A DNA stretch of 19,810 bases from assembly GCA_023459215.1 (NCBI GenBank), contig JAEWVF010000049.1, positions 1 to 19,810 on the forward strand, read 5' to 3'. Below the pieces are notes generated by a model. That model was not told the origin of the DNA and ran no database searches. It saw nothing but the letters and a program-made list of their open reading frames with translations. The stretch's first letter is position 1. The number at the start of each line of letters is the position of its first letter. Shown here piece by piece: positions 1 to 6,699 of the stretch. This DNA comes from Chloroflexota bacterium (GTDB taxonomy: Bacteria; Chloroflexota; Anaerolineae; Anaerolineales; Villigracilaceae). The position numbers were made by a program, and so were the translations under genes.

Positions 1-31
1 TATTTGATGATATTTTCGCTTTTTTGCTTAC

Positions 32-40
32 AAAGGAGGT
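32..40 (+). promoter_or_regulatory. Strong Shine-Dalgarno of the PilZ gene
   Basis: AAAGGAGGT is nearly a full anti-16S match, 4 nt before the ATG at 45. It decides the start against the in-frame TTG at 24. Confidence 0.85.
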
Positions 41-44
41 TTTA

Positions 45-386
45 ATGCAAGAGAGACGCCACGCCCAACGCAAAAGATTCGGCTATTATATGCCGATCGT
101 TGACGATAAAACCCAGGAACTGGTTGGACATTTGGCCGACATCAGCCAGGATGGGTTCAAACTGGACAGCACAGTTCCAATCCCCAACGGCAAAGTGATC
201 AACCTGCGCATGACCCTGACCGGGGAAATTTCTCATAAATCCTCGATGAGTTTCAGCGCGCGCAGCAAATGGTGCAAAACGGATGAAATCCTGCCCAACA
301 GCTATTATGTCGGGTTCGAAGTTGCCAACATATCTCCTGAAAACGCCGAAATTTTCAAGCGCATTTTCGAGAAATACGGTTCATAA
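45..386 (+). CDS. PilZ-domain protein, predicted c-di-GMP receptor
   Basis: This is a 113-aa single-domain cytoplasmic protein. The N-terminus is rich in Arg and contains the PilZ RxxxR signature (R5-HAQ-R9). The second signature, D/NxSxxG, is D32-I-S-Q-D-G37. Together these are the two c-di-GMP-binding elements of the family, and the length is close to that of a stand-alone PilZ domain. An in-frame TTG at 24 would add seven residues, but the strong SD AAAGGAGGT at 32-40 sits 4 nt before the ATG at 45, so I take the ATG. By family it would bind c-di-GMP and act on motility, surface or secretion targets; no partner is visible here. It is followed by a clear terminator, so it is last in its transcript. 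The promoter is probably in the AT-rich first 30 bases, but the window edge hides any -35 box. Confidence 0.9.
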   Translation: MQERRHAQRKRFGYYMPIVDDKTQELVGHLADISQDGFKLDSTVPIPNGKVINLRMTLTGEISHKSSMSFSARSKWCKTDEILPNSYYVGFEVANISPENAEIFKRIFEKYGS

Positions 387-402
387 AGCAAACTGTCAGC
401 CC

Positions 403-436
403 AAAATCCCGCCAGACTCTCCTGACGGGATTTTTT
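403..436 (+). terminator. Rho-independent terminator after the PilZ gene
   Basis: A 13-bp stem (403-415 with 422-434, one G-U wobble) closes a 6-nt loop. Six T (431-436) overlap the 3' arm. It lies 16 nt after the PilZ stop and ends just before the presumed -10 box of the next gene. Confidence 0.85.
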
Positions 437-440
437 ATTG

Positions 441-446
441 TAAAAT
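441..446 (+). promoter_or_regulatory. Candidate -10 box, leaderless promoter of first plsC-like gene
   Basis: TAAAAT (five of six matches to TATAAT) ends 6 nt before the ATG at 453, so transcription would start at or next to the start codon. No SD is present. No convincing -35 box is found at 16-18 nt spacing, because that stretch is the 3' part of the preceding terminator hairpin. The call rests on the -10 box and on the same layout at tgt and recJ. Confidence 0.35.
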
Positions 447-452
447 TGGCGC

Positions 453-1118
453 ATGTCCTACAAAATCGTCCGCTTCCTGGTTCGGCTCGTCATGAAAATC
501 ATTGCCCGGGTGGAAATTCGCGGCCTGGAAAACATCCCGGATGGTAATTTCATCATCGCCAGCAACCATCTGGGCCGGCTGGATTCAGCCATCCTGCTAT
601 ACGTTTTCGAGCGCGAAGATGTCATCATGCCGGTGGCTGAAAAATACAAAAACCACCCCATTTACGGGGCAATTGGCCGCGCGGTCAACGCCGTTTGGCT
701 TAACCGCTTCGACGCCGATTTCCACGCCCTGCGGCTGATGCTCAACCGTATGAAAGAAGGCGGGATGCTGGTTATCGCCCCGGAGGGCACACGCTCGAAG
801 ACCGGCGCGCTCCAGCCCGGCAAACCCGGCGTCTCGTACCTGGCCGCCAAGAGCGGCTACCCGATCCTGCCGGTGGCCCTGACCGGAACCGAAGACCGTT
901 ACGTGGTCGAGCAGTTGAAGCGCTTCCGCAAAATCCACATTACCGCCACCGCCGGGGAATTAATCTCCTTCGAGATGCCACAGGGCAAAAACCGGGAACA
1001 AGTCTTTGAAGAGCACACATCCGAGATTATGTGTCAGATTGCGGCCCTGCTGCCCGAAAAATATCGCGGCGTTTATGCCGACCATCCGCGCCTGAAAGAA
1101 TTGGCCGCCGATGCGTAA
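453..1118 (+). CDS. PlsC-type 1-acyl-sn-glycerol-3-phosphate acyltransferase (copy 1)
   Basis: This 221-aa protein belongs to the LPLAT/PlsC family, which transfers an acyl group to lysophosphatidate to make phosphatidate at the inner membrane face. The catalytic HX4D motif is H39-LGRL-D44. The substrate-binding motif is E111-G-T-R-S inside VIAPEGTRSKTGA, and the later ILPVALTGTE segment fits the conserved block IV region. A short hydrophobic N-terminal helix (about residues 5-19) could bind the membrane. The stop codon overlaps the start of a colinear paralogue by 8 nt (ATGCGTAA), so the two are translationally coupled. The start has no SD, which fits a leaderless mRNA. The family also includes acyltransferases for other lysolipids, so the exact acceptor is not certain. 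Confidence 0.9.
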   Translation: MSYKIVRFLVRLVMKIIARVEIRGLENIPDGNFIIASNHLGRLDSAILLYVFEREDVIMPVAEKYKNHPIYGAIGRAVNAVWLNRFDADFHALRLMLNRMKEGGMLVIAPEGTRSKTGALQPGKPGVSYLAAKSGYPILPVALTGTEDRYVVEQLKRFRKIHITATAGELISFEMPQGKNREQVFEEHTSEIMCQIAALLPEKYRGVYADHPRLKELAADA

Positions 1119-1773
1119 TTTTGTGCGCGGCCTGATTCGTTTTATCTTCAATGCCATCGCCCGTTTTGAAATTCGCGGTTATGACAACGTGCCCAAGTCC
1201 GGCGCATTTGTGCTGGCGGTCAACCACATCGGCATCATCGATATTGCCATGTTTCATTATGTTTTTGACCGCTACGATATGTTCATCCCGGTTGGCGAAA
1301 AGTGGGAGAAAACCGGCTGGATCCGCTGGCTGGCGCGCCACCTGAACTTCCTGTTTGTCGACCGCTTCAACCCTGATCTGAAAGCCCTGCGCAAGATGAT
1401 TGCCCTGATGGATGCTGGCAATTCCCTGGTTATCGCCCCCGAGGGGACACGCTCAAAAACCGGCGCGTTGCTCGAGGGCAAGCCCGGCGTGGCCTATCTG
1501 GCCGCCCGCTCCGGGTTCCCGGTCGTGCCGGTCGCCATTACCGGCACTGAGGACAAGGTCATCTTCGGCAACATCAAACGCCTGCGCAAATCGTCCGTTA
1601 CCCTGACGGCAGGGAAACCCTTCAACCTGCCACCCATCCCGCGCGAAAACCGCGAAGAAGCCCTGCAAAGTTACACCGATGAAATCATGTGCCAGATTGC
1701 GACCTTGCTGCCCGAGCGTTACCGCGGCTTCTACAGTGAACATCCGCGCCTGAAAGAGTTACTCGACGAGTGA
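1111..1773 (+). CDS. PlsC-type acyltransferase (copy 2, tandem paralogue)
   Basis: This 220-aa protein matches copy 1 over its whole length without large gaps. Both catalytic motifs occupy the same residue numbers: H39-IGII-D44 and E111-G-T-R-S. The segments flanking the EGTRS motif are almost identical in the two proteins (VIAPEGTRSKTGAL), while the acceptor-side HX4D loops differ (LGRL versus IGII). That pattern suggests an old tandem duplication with possible divergence in acyl or acceptor choice. Its start lies inside the end of copy 1 with an 8-nt overlap and no independent SD, so expression should depend on copy 1. The gap to the permease gene is 39 nt. Confidence 0.9.
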   Translation: MRNFVRGLIRFIFNAIARFEIRGYDNVPKSGAFVLAVNHIGIIDIAMFHYVFDRYDMFIPVGEKWEKTGWIRWLARHLNFLFVDRFNPDLKALRKMIALMDAGNSLVIAPEGTRSKTGALLEGKPGVAYLAARSGFPVVPVAITGTEDKVIFGNIKRLRKSSVTLTAGKPFNLPPIPRENREEALQSYTDEIMCQIATLLPERYRGFYSEHPRLKELLDE

Positions 1774-1812
1774 CCGCTTCTCGGAACTCCGCCTTTTACT
1801 GGTAAACCCTTC

Positions 1813-2832
1813 ATGCAAACTACCCCTGTCATCAAAAGAATCCCCCGTCAGTGGTTTATCCTGCTGGCGGCGGCGATTATCCTGGCCACCTTTCCGGCTG
1901 AAATCTGGGTCATTCTCGCCAGCCGCATCAGCGATTTTGCCGCCATCTTCCTCGGCATTTTCATCGAGGCCGCGCCCTTCCTGCTTTTTGGCACACTCGG
2001 TTCGGGAATTGTCGAGGTTTTTTTCTCAAAAGACCTGCTGGCGCGCCTGGTTCCCAAACGCGCCCTGCCCGGCAGCCTGGCAGGCAGCCTGATGGGCATG
2101 CTCTTTCCGGTCTGCGAGTGCGGAGTGGTGCCGCTTACCCGGCGTATGTTCCGCAAAGGGCTGCCGCTCAGCGCCGGAGTCGCCTTCCTGCTGGCCGCCC
2201 CGGTGCTCAACCCGATTGTCCTGTTTGCCACCACATCCGCTTTCGGCCTGGGAGCCATGCTCGCCCTGCGCCTTGGCCTGAGCATGGTCATCGCCGTCAG
2301 CACCGGTATGGTATTTTCCACTGCGCAATCGCCGCTGGAAGCGCTGAAACCCATCCCCGGCGCGGCCTTCACCCCGCTCGAATTGCCAAAAAACATCGAG
2401 ATCATCCTGCCGCCGCTGTTCGAACGCTGGCGGCAGGTGCTGACCATCGCCCTGGATGAATTCTTCGAAATGGGCCGCTACCTGGTCATCGGCGCCAGCC
2501 TGGCCGCCGCCATGCAAACCTTCACCCCGCAAAACCTGCTGGTCGGCCTCGGGCAAGACCCGGTGCTCTCTGTCCTGGCGATGATGGCGCTGGCCGTTCT
2601 GCTCTCGATTTGCTCCACGGTCGATGCCTTCGTCGCCCTCGGCTTCGTTGGTATTTTCAGTCCCGGTGCCATTTTGGCCTTTCTGGTATTTGGCCCAATG
2701 GTCGATATCAAAAGTATTTTGATGTATGCGCGCGTCTTCCAGCCTCGCCCGCTGATTTACCTGATCCTGCTGCCCTTCCTGTTCAGCTTGCTAGCAGGCA
2801 TCCTGGTTAACTACACACTACCCGGCCTATGA
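1813..2832 (+). CDS. ArsP_1/DUF318-type permease (YcgR/YraQ-like)
   Basis: This is a 339-aa polytopic membrane protein of the ArsP_1 permease family (PF03773). The hallmark is FPVCECGVVP, with C101 and C103 at the start of a membrane segment. A related second-half motif, CSTVDAFVALGF (C267), gives the usual internal pseudo-symmetry. Some family members export trivalent organoarsenicals. Others sit beside a DUF1980 protein, as B. subtilis ycgR does with ycgQ, in a context linked to zinc regulation. Here the DUF1980 gene follows with an ATGA overlap, so the second type is more likely. No arsR, arsenate reductase or zur gene is in the window, so the substrate stays open. The ATG at 1813 has no SD, and coupling to the acyltransferase genes upstream is possible. 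Confidence 0.85.
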   Translation: MQTTPVIKRIPRQWFILLAAAIILATFPAEIWVILASRISDFAAIFLGIFIEAAPFLLFGTLGSGIVEVFFSKDLLARLVPKRALPGSLAGSLMGMLFPVCECGVVPLTRRMFRKGLPLSAGVAFLLAAPVLNPIVLFATTSAFGLGAMLALRLGLSMVIAVSTGMVFSTAQSPLEALKPIPGAAFTPLELPKNIEIILPPLFERWRQVLTIALDEFFEMGRYLVIGASLAAAMQTFTPQNLLVGLGQDPVLSVLAMMALAVLLSICSTVDAFVALGFVGIFSPGAILAFLVFGPMVDIKSILMYARVFQPRPLIYLILLPFLFSLLAGILVNYTLPGL

Positions 2833-3599
2833 ACCCACGCACCTATCGCCGCCTGCAAGCCTTGCTGGCTCTCGCGCTTGGCTTTTATTTCTTCCACGTT
2901 ATCTCGAACGGGCAACTCAGCTTTTACATCAACCTCCGCTTTGCCTGGTTGAGCGTACTCGGCATGTTAATTCTCTTTGCGCTTGGCGCTAACATGCTGG
3001 ATGTATTGAGACGCACCCGCAACACAAGCCCGGACGAAGACCCCGGCCACATCCACAGCCCGGAGCATGATCACGCGGATCATTCCGCAGCCTCGGCCTG
3101 GCCGCTGGTTCTGCTGCTCCTGCCCGTGCTGATTGGTTTCCTCGTCCCGGCCCGCGCGCTTGGCTCCGAGGCTGCCGCCAGTCGTGGGGTGACTGTCAGC
3201 GGCGCGCTGGCTGCCGGGGATGTCTCCCCAACCCTGCTGCAAGCCGGGCCTGACCAGCGCAGCGTGCTCGACTGGATTCGCGTTTTCAACACCCAGGCCG
3301 ATCTGGAACAATACGAAGGTGAAATCGCCAACGTGATCGGCTTTGTTTACCGTGACCCGCGCCTGCCCGCGAACCGTTTCATCGCCAGCCGTTTCGCAGT
3401 GACCTGCTGCGTAGCCGATGCCTTCGCGCTCGGCATGCAGGTTGAATGGCCCGAAAACAGCGGATTGGCCGTCGACGAGTGGGTGCAGGTCAAAGGCCCG
3501 ATCCGCATCATCGAGCAGGACGGACGCAAAATTCCGCTGGTTGTGGCCGAATCGGTGCGCCCCGTCGAGGCTCCCAGCCAGCCCTATCTTTTCCCCTAA
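2829..3599 (+). CDS. DUF1980/TIGR03943 putative permease subunit with His-rich linker
   Basis: This is a 256-aa membrane protein. Two hydrophobic segments (about 9-24 and 38-58) precede a polar linker whose residues 74-85 hold five His (H74, H76, H80, H82, H85) among acidic residues. A third hydrophobic segment (about 91-107) is followed by a soluble C-terminal domain. That domain contains TCCVADA (C193-C194), which matches the conserved Cys motif of DUF1980/TIGR03943. The family is the regular partner of ArsP_1-like permeases, and the ATGA overlap with the permease gene supports a two-subunit transporter. The His cluster and the vicinal cysteines suggest a soft-metal cargo such as zinc or a thiophilic metal; this is an inference from residues, not a known substrate. 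Confidence 0.8.
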   Translation: MNPRTYRRLQALLALALGFYFFHVISNGQLSFYINLRFAWLSVLGMLILFALGANMLDVLRRTRNTSPDEDPGHIHSPEHDHADHSAASAWPLVLLLLPVLIGFLVPARALGSEAAASRGVTVSGALAAGDVSPTLLQAGPDQRSVLDWIRVFNTQADLEQYEGEIANVIGFVYRDPRLPANRFIASRFAVTCCVADAFALGMQVEWPENSGLAVDEWVQVKGPIRIIEQDGRKIPLVVAESVRPVEAPSQPYLFP

Positions 3600-3801
3600 A
3601 TGAACCTGCCCCGCATCCGACATCTGGATTGTCACCCTGGCGATATCCGGCGGGCGGAACCAGGCTGGTTTTCCAGCACACGCCGTTGAAAGTGAGTACC
3701 AGCCTGATATTCTGTTGTATGATATGAATACGGGCCTGGTTCAACCGCTGGTTGAAAACGCATCCTGGCCGCAATGGATTCCTTAAAAACGAGGTCGCCC
3801 G
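3600..3801. other. Intergenic region with palindromes between permease and stalk-protein genes
   Basis: No gene is supported in these 202 bases. They hold a 13-base palindrome at 3658-3670 (AACCAGGCTGGTT). Part of it can pair instead with 3698-3706 as a 9-bp inverted repeat (3661-3669 with 3698-3706). A third small inverted repeat lies at 3740-3756 (7-bp arms, 3-nt loop). None is followed by a good T-tract, so they are more likely protein-binding sites or mRNA leader structure than terminators. Confidence 0.45.
3686..3713 (+). promoter_or_regulatory. Candidate promoter of the stalk-protein gene
   Basis: TTGAAA (3686-3691), a 16-nt spacer and TATTCT (3708-3713) give five and four matches to the sigma-70 type consensus. 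The leader would be about 80 nt. TATGAT at 3718-3723 is an alternative -10 box without a matching -35 box. Confidence 0.35.
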
Positions 3802-4686
3802 ATGGAACAACCCACCCCCGAATTATCCACCCCCAACCAGGTTCAAAGGGATGTCATCATCCTGGTCGTCATTCTGGCGTTGATTTGCTGCTGCGGCATC
3901 GCCCTAGCCGTTGGTGGATTCATGGTTTACGAACGCTACAACGAGACCCAGGCCGCCAGCGGAACCGCCACCAGCCAATACATGGCCACAAAAATCAAGC
4001 AGGACACCGACGCCCAGGCCACCGTCCAGGCCCAGGCGACTGCGACCGCTTTTGCCCTGCAATTACAGGCCACAGCAACCGCCCAAGCGAAAACCAACCT
4101 GCTGGCGGGTTATATACATTACGACGCCTTTGACGATAACGCCAACGAATGGCGCGCGGGCGAAGAGAGCAACGAATACTGGGTTGGCAAAACCGCCATC
4201 GAAAGTGGCCGCTACCTCTGGCAGGTGGACGAAGCTCTGGATACCTTCATCGCCTGGGCAGATTTCGGCGGCGAGCAGTCGCTGACAGATTTTGACGTGG
4301 CCGTCCTGGCCCAGCGCACCGCCGGGCAGCCCAAAGATGTTTGCTACGGACTCTTCTTCCGCAAGTCACCAGACGGCTTCGAGGCAGGCACCTACTCCGT
4401 ATCGGTTTGCGAAAACGGTTATTTTTCCACTCTTTATTACGATGAAAATGTCGGTTGGGAAAATTTCCAGGATTGGACCTTGAGCGATGCCATTTATCCC
4501 GACCAGCCCAACTTGATCGAAATCAGCGCCCGCGGCTCGGACTTTGTCATTTTCATCAACAACCAGCAGGTGGCCGAATTCAGCGATGATCGTTTGAAAG
4601 AAGGCTCCGTCGCCCTGTTTATTGATTTTTACGAACAGGCGCCCGGAACAGTCTGGTTCGACAATTTTGCCTTGCAGCCGCGCTAA
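3802..4686 (+). CDS. Membrane-anchored extracytoplasmic beta-sandwich protein with QAT-rich stalk
   Basis: This 294-aa protein has three parts. A short cytoplasmic tail precedes one transmembrane helix (about residues 17-43, with a CCC run). A low-complexity stalk rich in Gln, Ala and Thr follows (about 46-93; QATAT occurs repeatedly). The C-terminal domain of about 200 residues begins near the DAFDDN segment and ends with VWFDNFALQ. The pattern FDDN...W......Y..G.Y and a final WFDNF strand is typical of LamG/concanavalin-like or DUF1080-like jelly rolls. Such proteins with QAT stalks are frequent in Anaerolineae, where they are presumed surface carbohydrate-binding or sensor proteins. The domain has no catalytic residues I recognise. 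The SD GAGGTC at 3791-3796 supports the start. No operon partner is evident, since the next gene has its own SD after 46 nt. Confidence 0.7.
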   Translation: MEQPTPELSTPNQVQRDVIILVVILALICCCGIALAVGGFMVYERYNETQAASGTATSQYMATKIKQDTDAQATVQAQATATAFALQLQATATAQAKTNLLAGYIHYDAFDDNANEWRAGEESNEYWVGKTAIESGRYLWQVDEALDTFIAWADFGGEQSLTDFDVAVLAQRTAGQPKDVCYGLFFRKSPDGFEAGTYSVSVCENGYFSTLYYDENVGWENFQDWTLSDAIYPDQPNLIEISARGSDFVIFINNQQVAEFSDDRLKEGSVALFIDFYEQAPGTVWFDNFALQPR

Positions 4687-4732
4687 GGCCAAACCGAAAT
4701 TATTCACGCCCCATCCGCCCAGGAGAGAAACC

Positions 4733-5542
4733 ATGTCCACCGATATTCGCCGCGCAAACCTAGAAACCCTCGCCGCATGGAATGCCAACGCCGCCAATTG
4801 GGACGCCAAAATGGGCGAAGGCAACGATTTTGTCGAAATCCTGCAATGGCCGGCCATCCTGCGCCTGCTCAACCCCCAGCCCGGCCAGCATGTGCTGGAC
4901 ATTGGCTGCGGCAATGGCTTAATGGCGCGCCGCCTTGCCAGCCAGGGCGCAAGCGTCACCGCCTTCGACTTCTCATCCAACCTGATCGACTTCGCCCGCC
5001 AGCGTACCGCGCCAGATGCGCCCATCAGCTATTATGTGCTGGATGCCACCGAGCCAACCGACCTGGAAGCGCTTGGCAATTTCCGCTTCGACTCAGCCCT
5101 GTGCAACATGGCCCTCTTCGATATTGCCAACATTGAACCGCTGTTCCGCATCCTGCCGCGCATCCTGAGACCCGGCGGGAGTTTTGTTTTCAGCCTGATG
5201 CACCCGGCCTTTAACAACCCGACCTCGGTTCACATCCTCGAAGAAAGCGATCTGGGCGGGGAAATTGTCATCCAATACGCCATCAAATCCAGCCGCTACA
5301 TGAGCCAATTCCAGGCTTACGGGCTGGCCCTGCGCAACCAGGCAAAACCGCAGCTTTACTTTCACCGTCCGTTGGATGCTTACCTGAACCTCGGCTTCCA
5401 GAACGGCTTTATCCTTGATGGCTTTGAAGAACGCGCCTTCCCTGCCGAAGTTCCCGCCAGCCATATCCTTAGCTGGGGCGGACAGTTCCACGAGTTCCCG
5501 CCTGTCCTTGTCGCCCGCATGCGCCTGGCAATCCGCCCATGA
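4733..5542 (+). CDS. Class I SAM-dependent methyltransferase
   Basis: This 269-aa protein has a Rossmann-type methyltransferase core. Motif I is V54-LDIGCGNG-62, and the acidic residue ending the next strand is in TAFDFS (D79). A later segment with LRPGGSFVFSLMHP fits the post-motif III region. The C-terminal third (FHRPLDAYLNLGFQNGFILDGFEE) looks like the small-molecule methyltransferase 11/25 group, but the substrate is unknown. The ATG at 4733 is chosen because AGGAGA sits at 4721-4726; the open frame extends further upstream into the preceding gene but has no SD there. The stop overlaps the MFS gene start by 4 nt (ATGA), so the two are coupled. One possible link is modification and export of the same compound. 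Confidence 0.85.
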   Translation: MSTDIRRANLETLAAWNANAANWDAKMGEGNDFVEILQWPAILRLLNPQPGQHVLDIGCGNGLMARRLASQGASVTAFDFSSNLIDFARQRTAPDAPISYYVLDATEPTDLEALGNFRFDSALCNMALFDIANIEPLFRILPRILRPGGSFVFSLMHPAFNNPTSVHILEESDLGGEIVIQYAIKSSRYMSQFQAYGLALRNQAKPQLYFHRPLDAYLNLGFQNGFILDGFEERAFPAEVPASHILSWGGQFHEFPPVLVARMRLAIRP

Positions 5543-6699
5543 GCCAGTGGATTTACCTGCTAATCGAATTCATCGATGAGTTGGTCTTTGGCGCGGTTGG
5601 CGCGGTCATGCCGCTCCTGCAAGCCGATTTCCAACTTAATTACATCCAAATCGGCCTGCTCCTGAGCATCCCCGGCTACATCAGCATTTTCATCGAACCA
5701 ATATTGGGCATTCTGGCCGATACCTGGCAGCGCCGCCGATTAATCCTCGGCGGCGGCGCCTTTTTCATCGTCGCCCTGCTACTGACCGCCATCAGCCAGT
5801 CCTTTGAACTGCTGCTTTTTTCGTTCATCGTATTTTTCCCGGCCTCCGGCGCATTTGTCAGCCTCTCGCAAGCCACCTGGATGGATGAAGACCCAGAACG
5901 CCGCGACCAAAACATGGCGCGCTGGACCTTCGCCGGTTCACTCGGAGTCGTCCTGGGCCCGCTGGCCCTGGGGGCAGCCCTCAGCCTCGGCCTGGGCTGG
6001 CGCGGACTGCACCTCGCCTTCGCCGCCATCACACTTGCCATCCTTCTCCTGGCCGTCCGTTACATCCACCCGCCGCGTATCAACCCCGAAAACCAGGAAC
6101 CTGCCCTCAGCCTGGAAACTTTCCTCAACGGGTTGAAATCGGCTATTAGGTCACTGCGCCGCCCCAATGTCCTGCGCTACATGCTCCTGCTCGAATTCGC
6201 CGACCTGATGCTCGACATCTTGTTGGCTTACCTGGCGCTCTACTTTGTCGATGTTGTTGGCCTGCCGCCCCAAACCGCCGTCCTGGCCGTTGCCATTTGG
6301 ACTGGCGTTGGCCTGCTCGGCGACTTCCTGCTCATCCCGCTGCTCGAGAAAATCCCCGGCCTGGCCTACCTGCGCGTTTCGGTCATCATCGAACTGATTC
6401 TTTTCCCGGCCTTCCTGCTCGTCCCCGGCCTGATTCCCAAACTCATCCTGCTCGGCCTGATCGGCCTGTTCAACTCCGGCTGGTACGCCATCCTGAAAGC
6501 CGAACTCTACAAAACCATCCCCGGCCAGAGCGGCTCCATGCTCGTCCTCGACAACATCAGCGCCATCATCGGGCGCACCCTGCCGCTCGGCATCGGCCTC
6601 CTCGCCCAATTTTTCGGCCTGGCCGCCGCCATGTGGGTTTTCCTGGCCGGGCCACTGGCCCTACTTATTGGCCTGCCCCGTCACATCCAAAATGACTGA
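5539..6699 (+). CDS. Major facilitator superfamily transporter
   Basis: This 386-aa protein is almost entirely hydrophobic, with about 12 predicted membrane segments. The MFS motif A loop between helices 2 and 3 is recognisable as GILADTWQRRR. The length and the N-terminal domain resemble the fosmidomycin-resistance-like and sugar-efflux-like branches of MFS, but the match is not strong enough to name a substrate. It starts inside the methyltransferase stop (ATGA) and ends inside the hemW start (8-nt overlap, ATGACTGA). It is therefore the middle gene of a tightly coupled trio. An efflux role is likely from the family. Confidence 0.85.
   Translation: MSQWIYLLIEFIDELVFGAVGAVMPLLQADFQLNYIQIGLLLSIPGYISIFIEPILGILADTWQRRRLILGGGAFFIVALLLTAISQSFELLLFSFIVFFPASGAFVSLSQATWMDEDPERRDQNMARWTFAGSLGVVLGPLALGAALSLGLGWRGLHLAFAAITLAILLLAVRYIHPPRINPENQEPALSLETFLNGLKSAIRSLRRPNVLRYMLLLEFADLMLDILLAYLALYFVDVVGLPPQTAVLAVAIWTGVGLLGDFLLIPLLEKIPGLAYLRVSVIIELILFPAFLLVPGLIPKLILLGLIGLFNSGWYAILKAELYKTIPGQSGSMLVLDNISAIIGRTLPLGIGLLAQFFGLAAAMWVFLAGPLALLIGLPRHIQND

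Noticed and set aside
1848..2556. Two - strand frames of 176 and 199 codons inside the permease gene
   Set aside because: They are antisense shadows of a clear membrane protein gene; their translations are low-complexity and Arg/Gln-rich.
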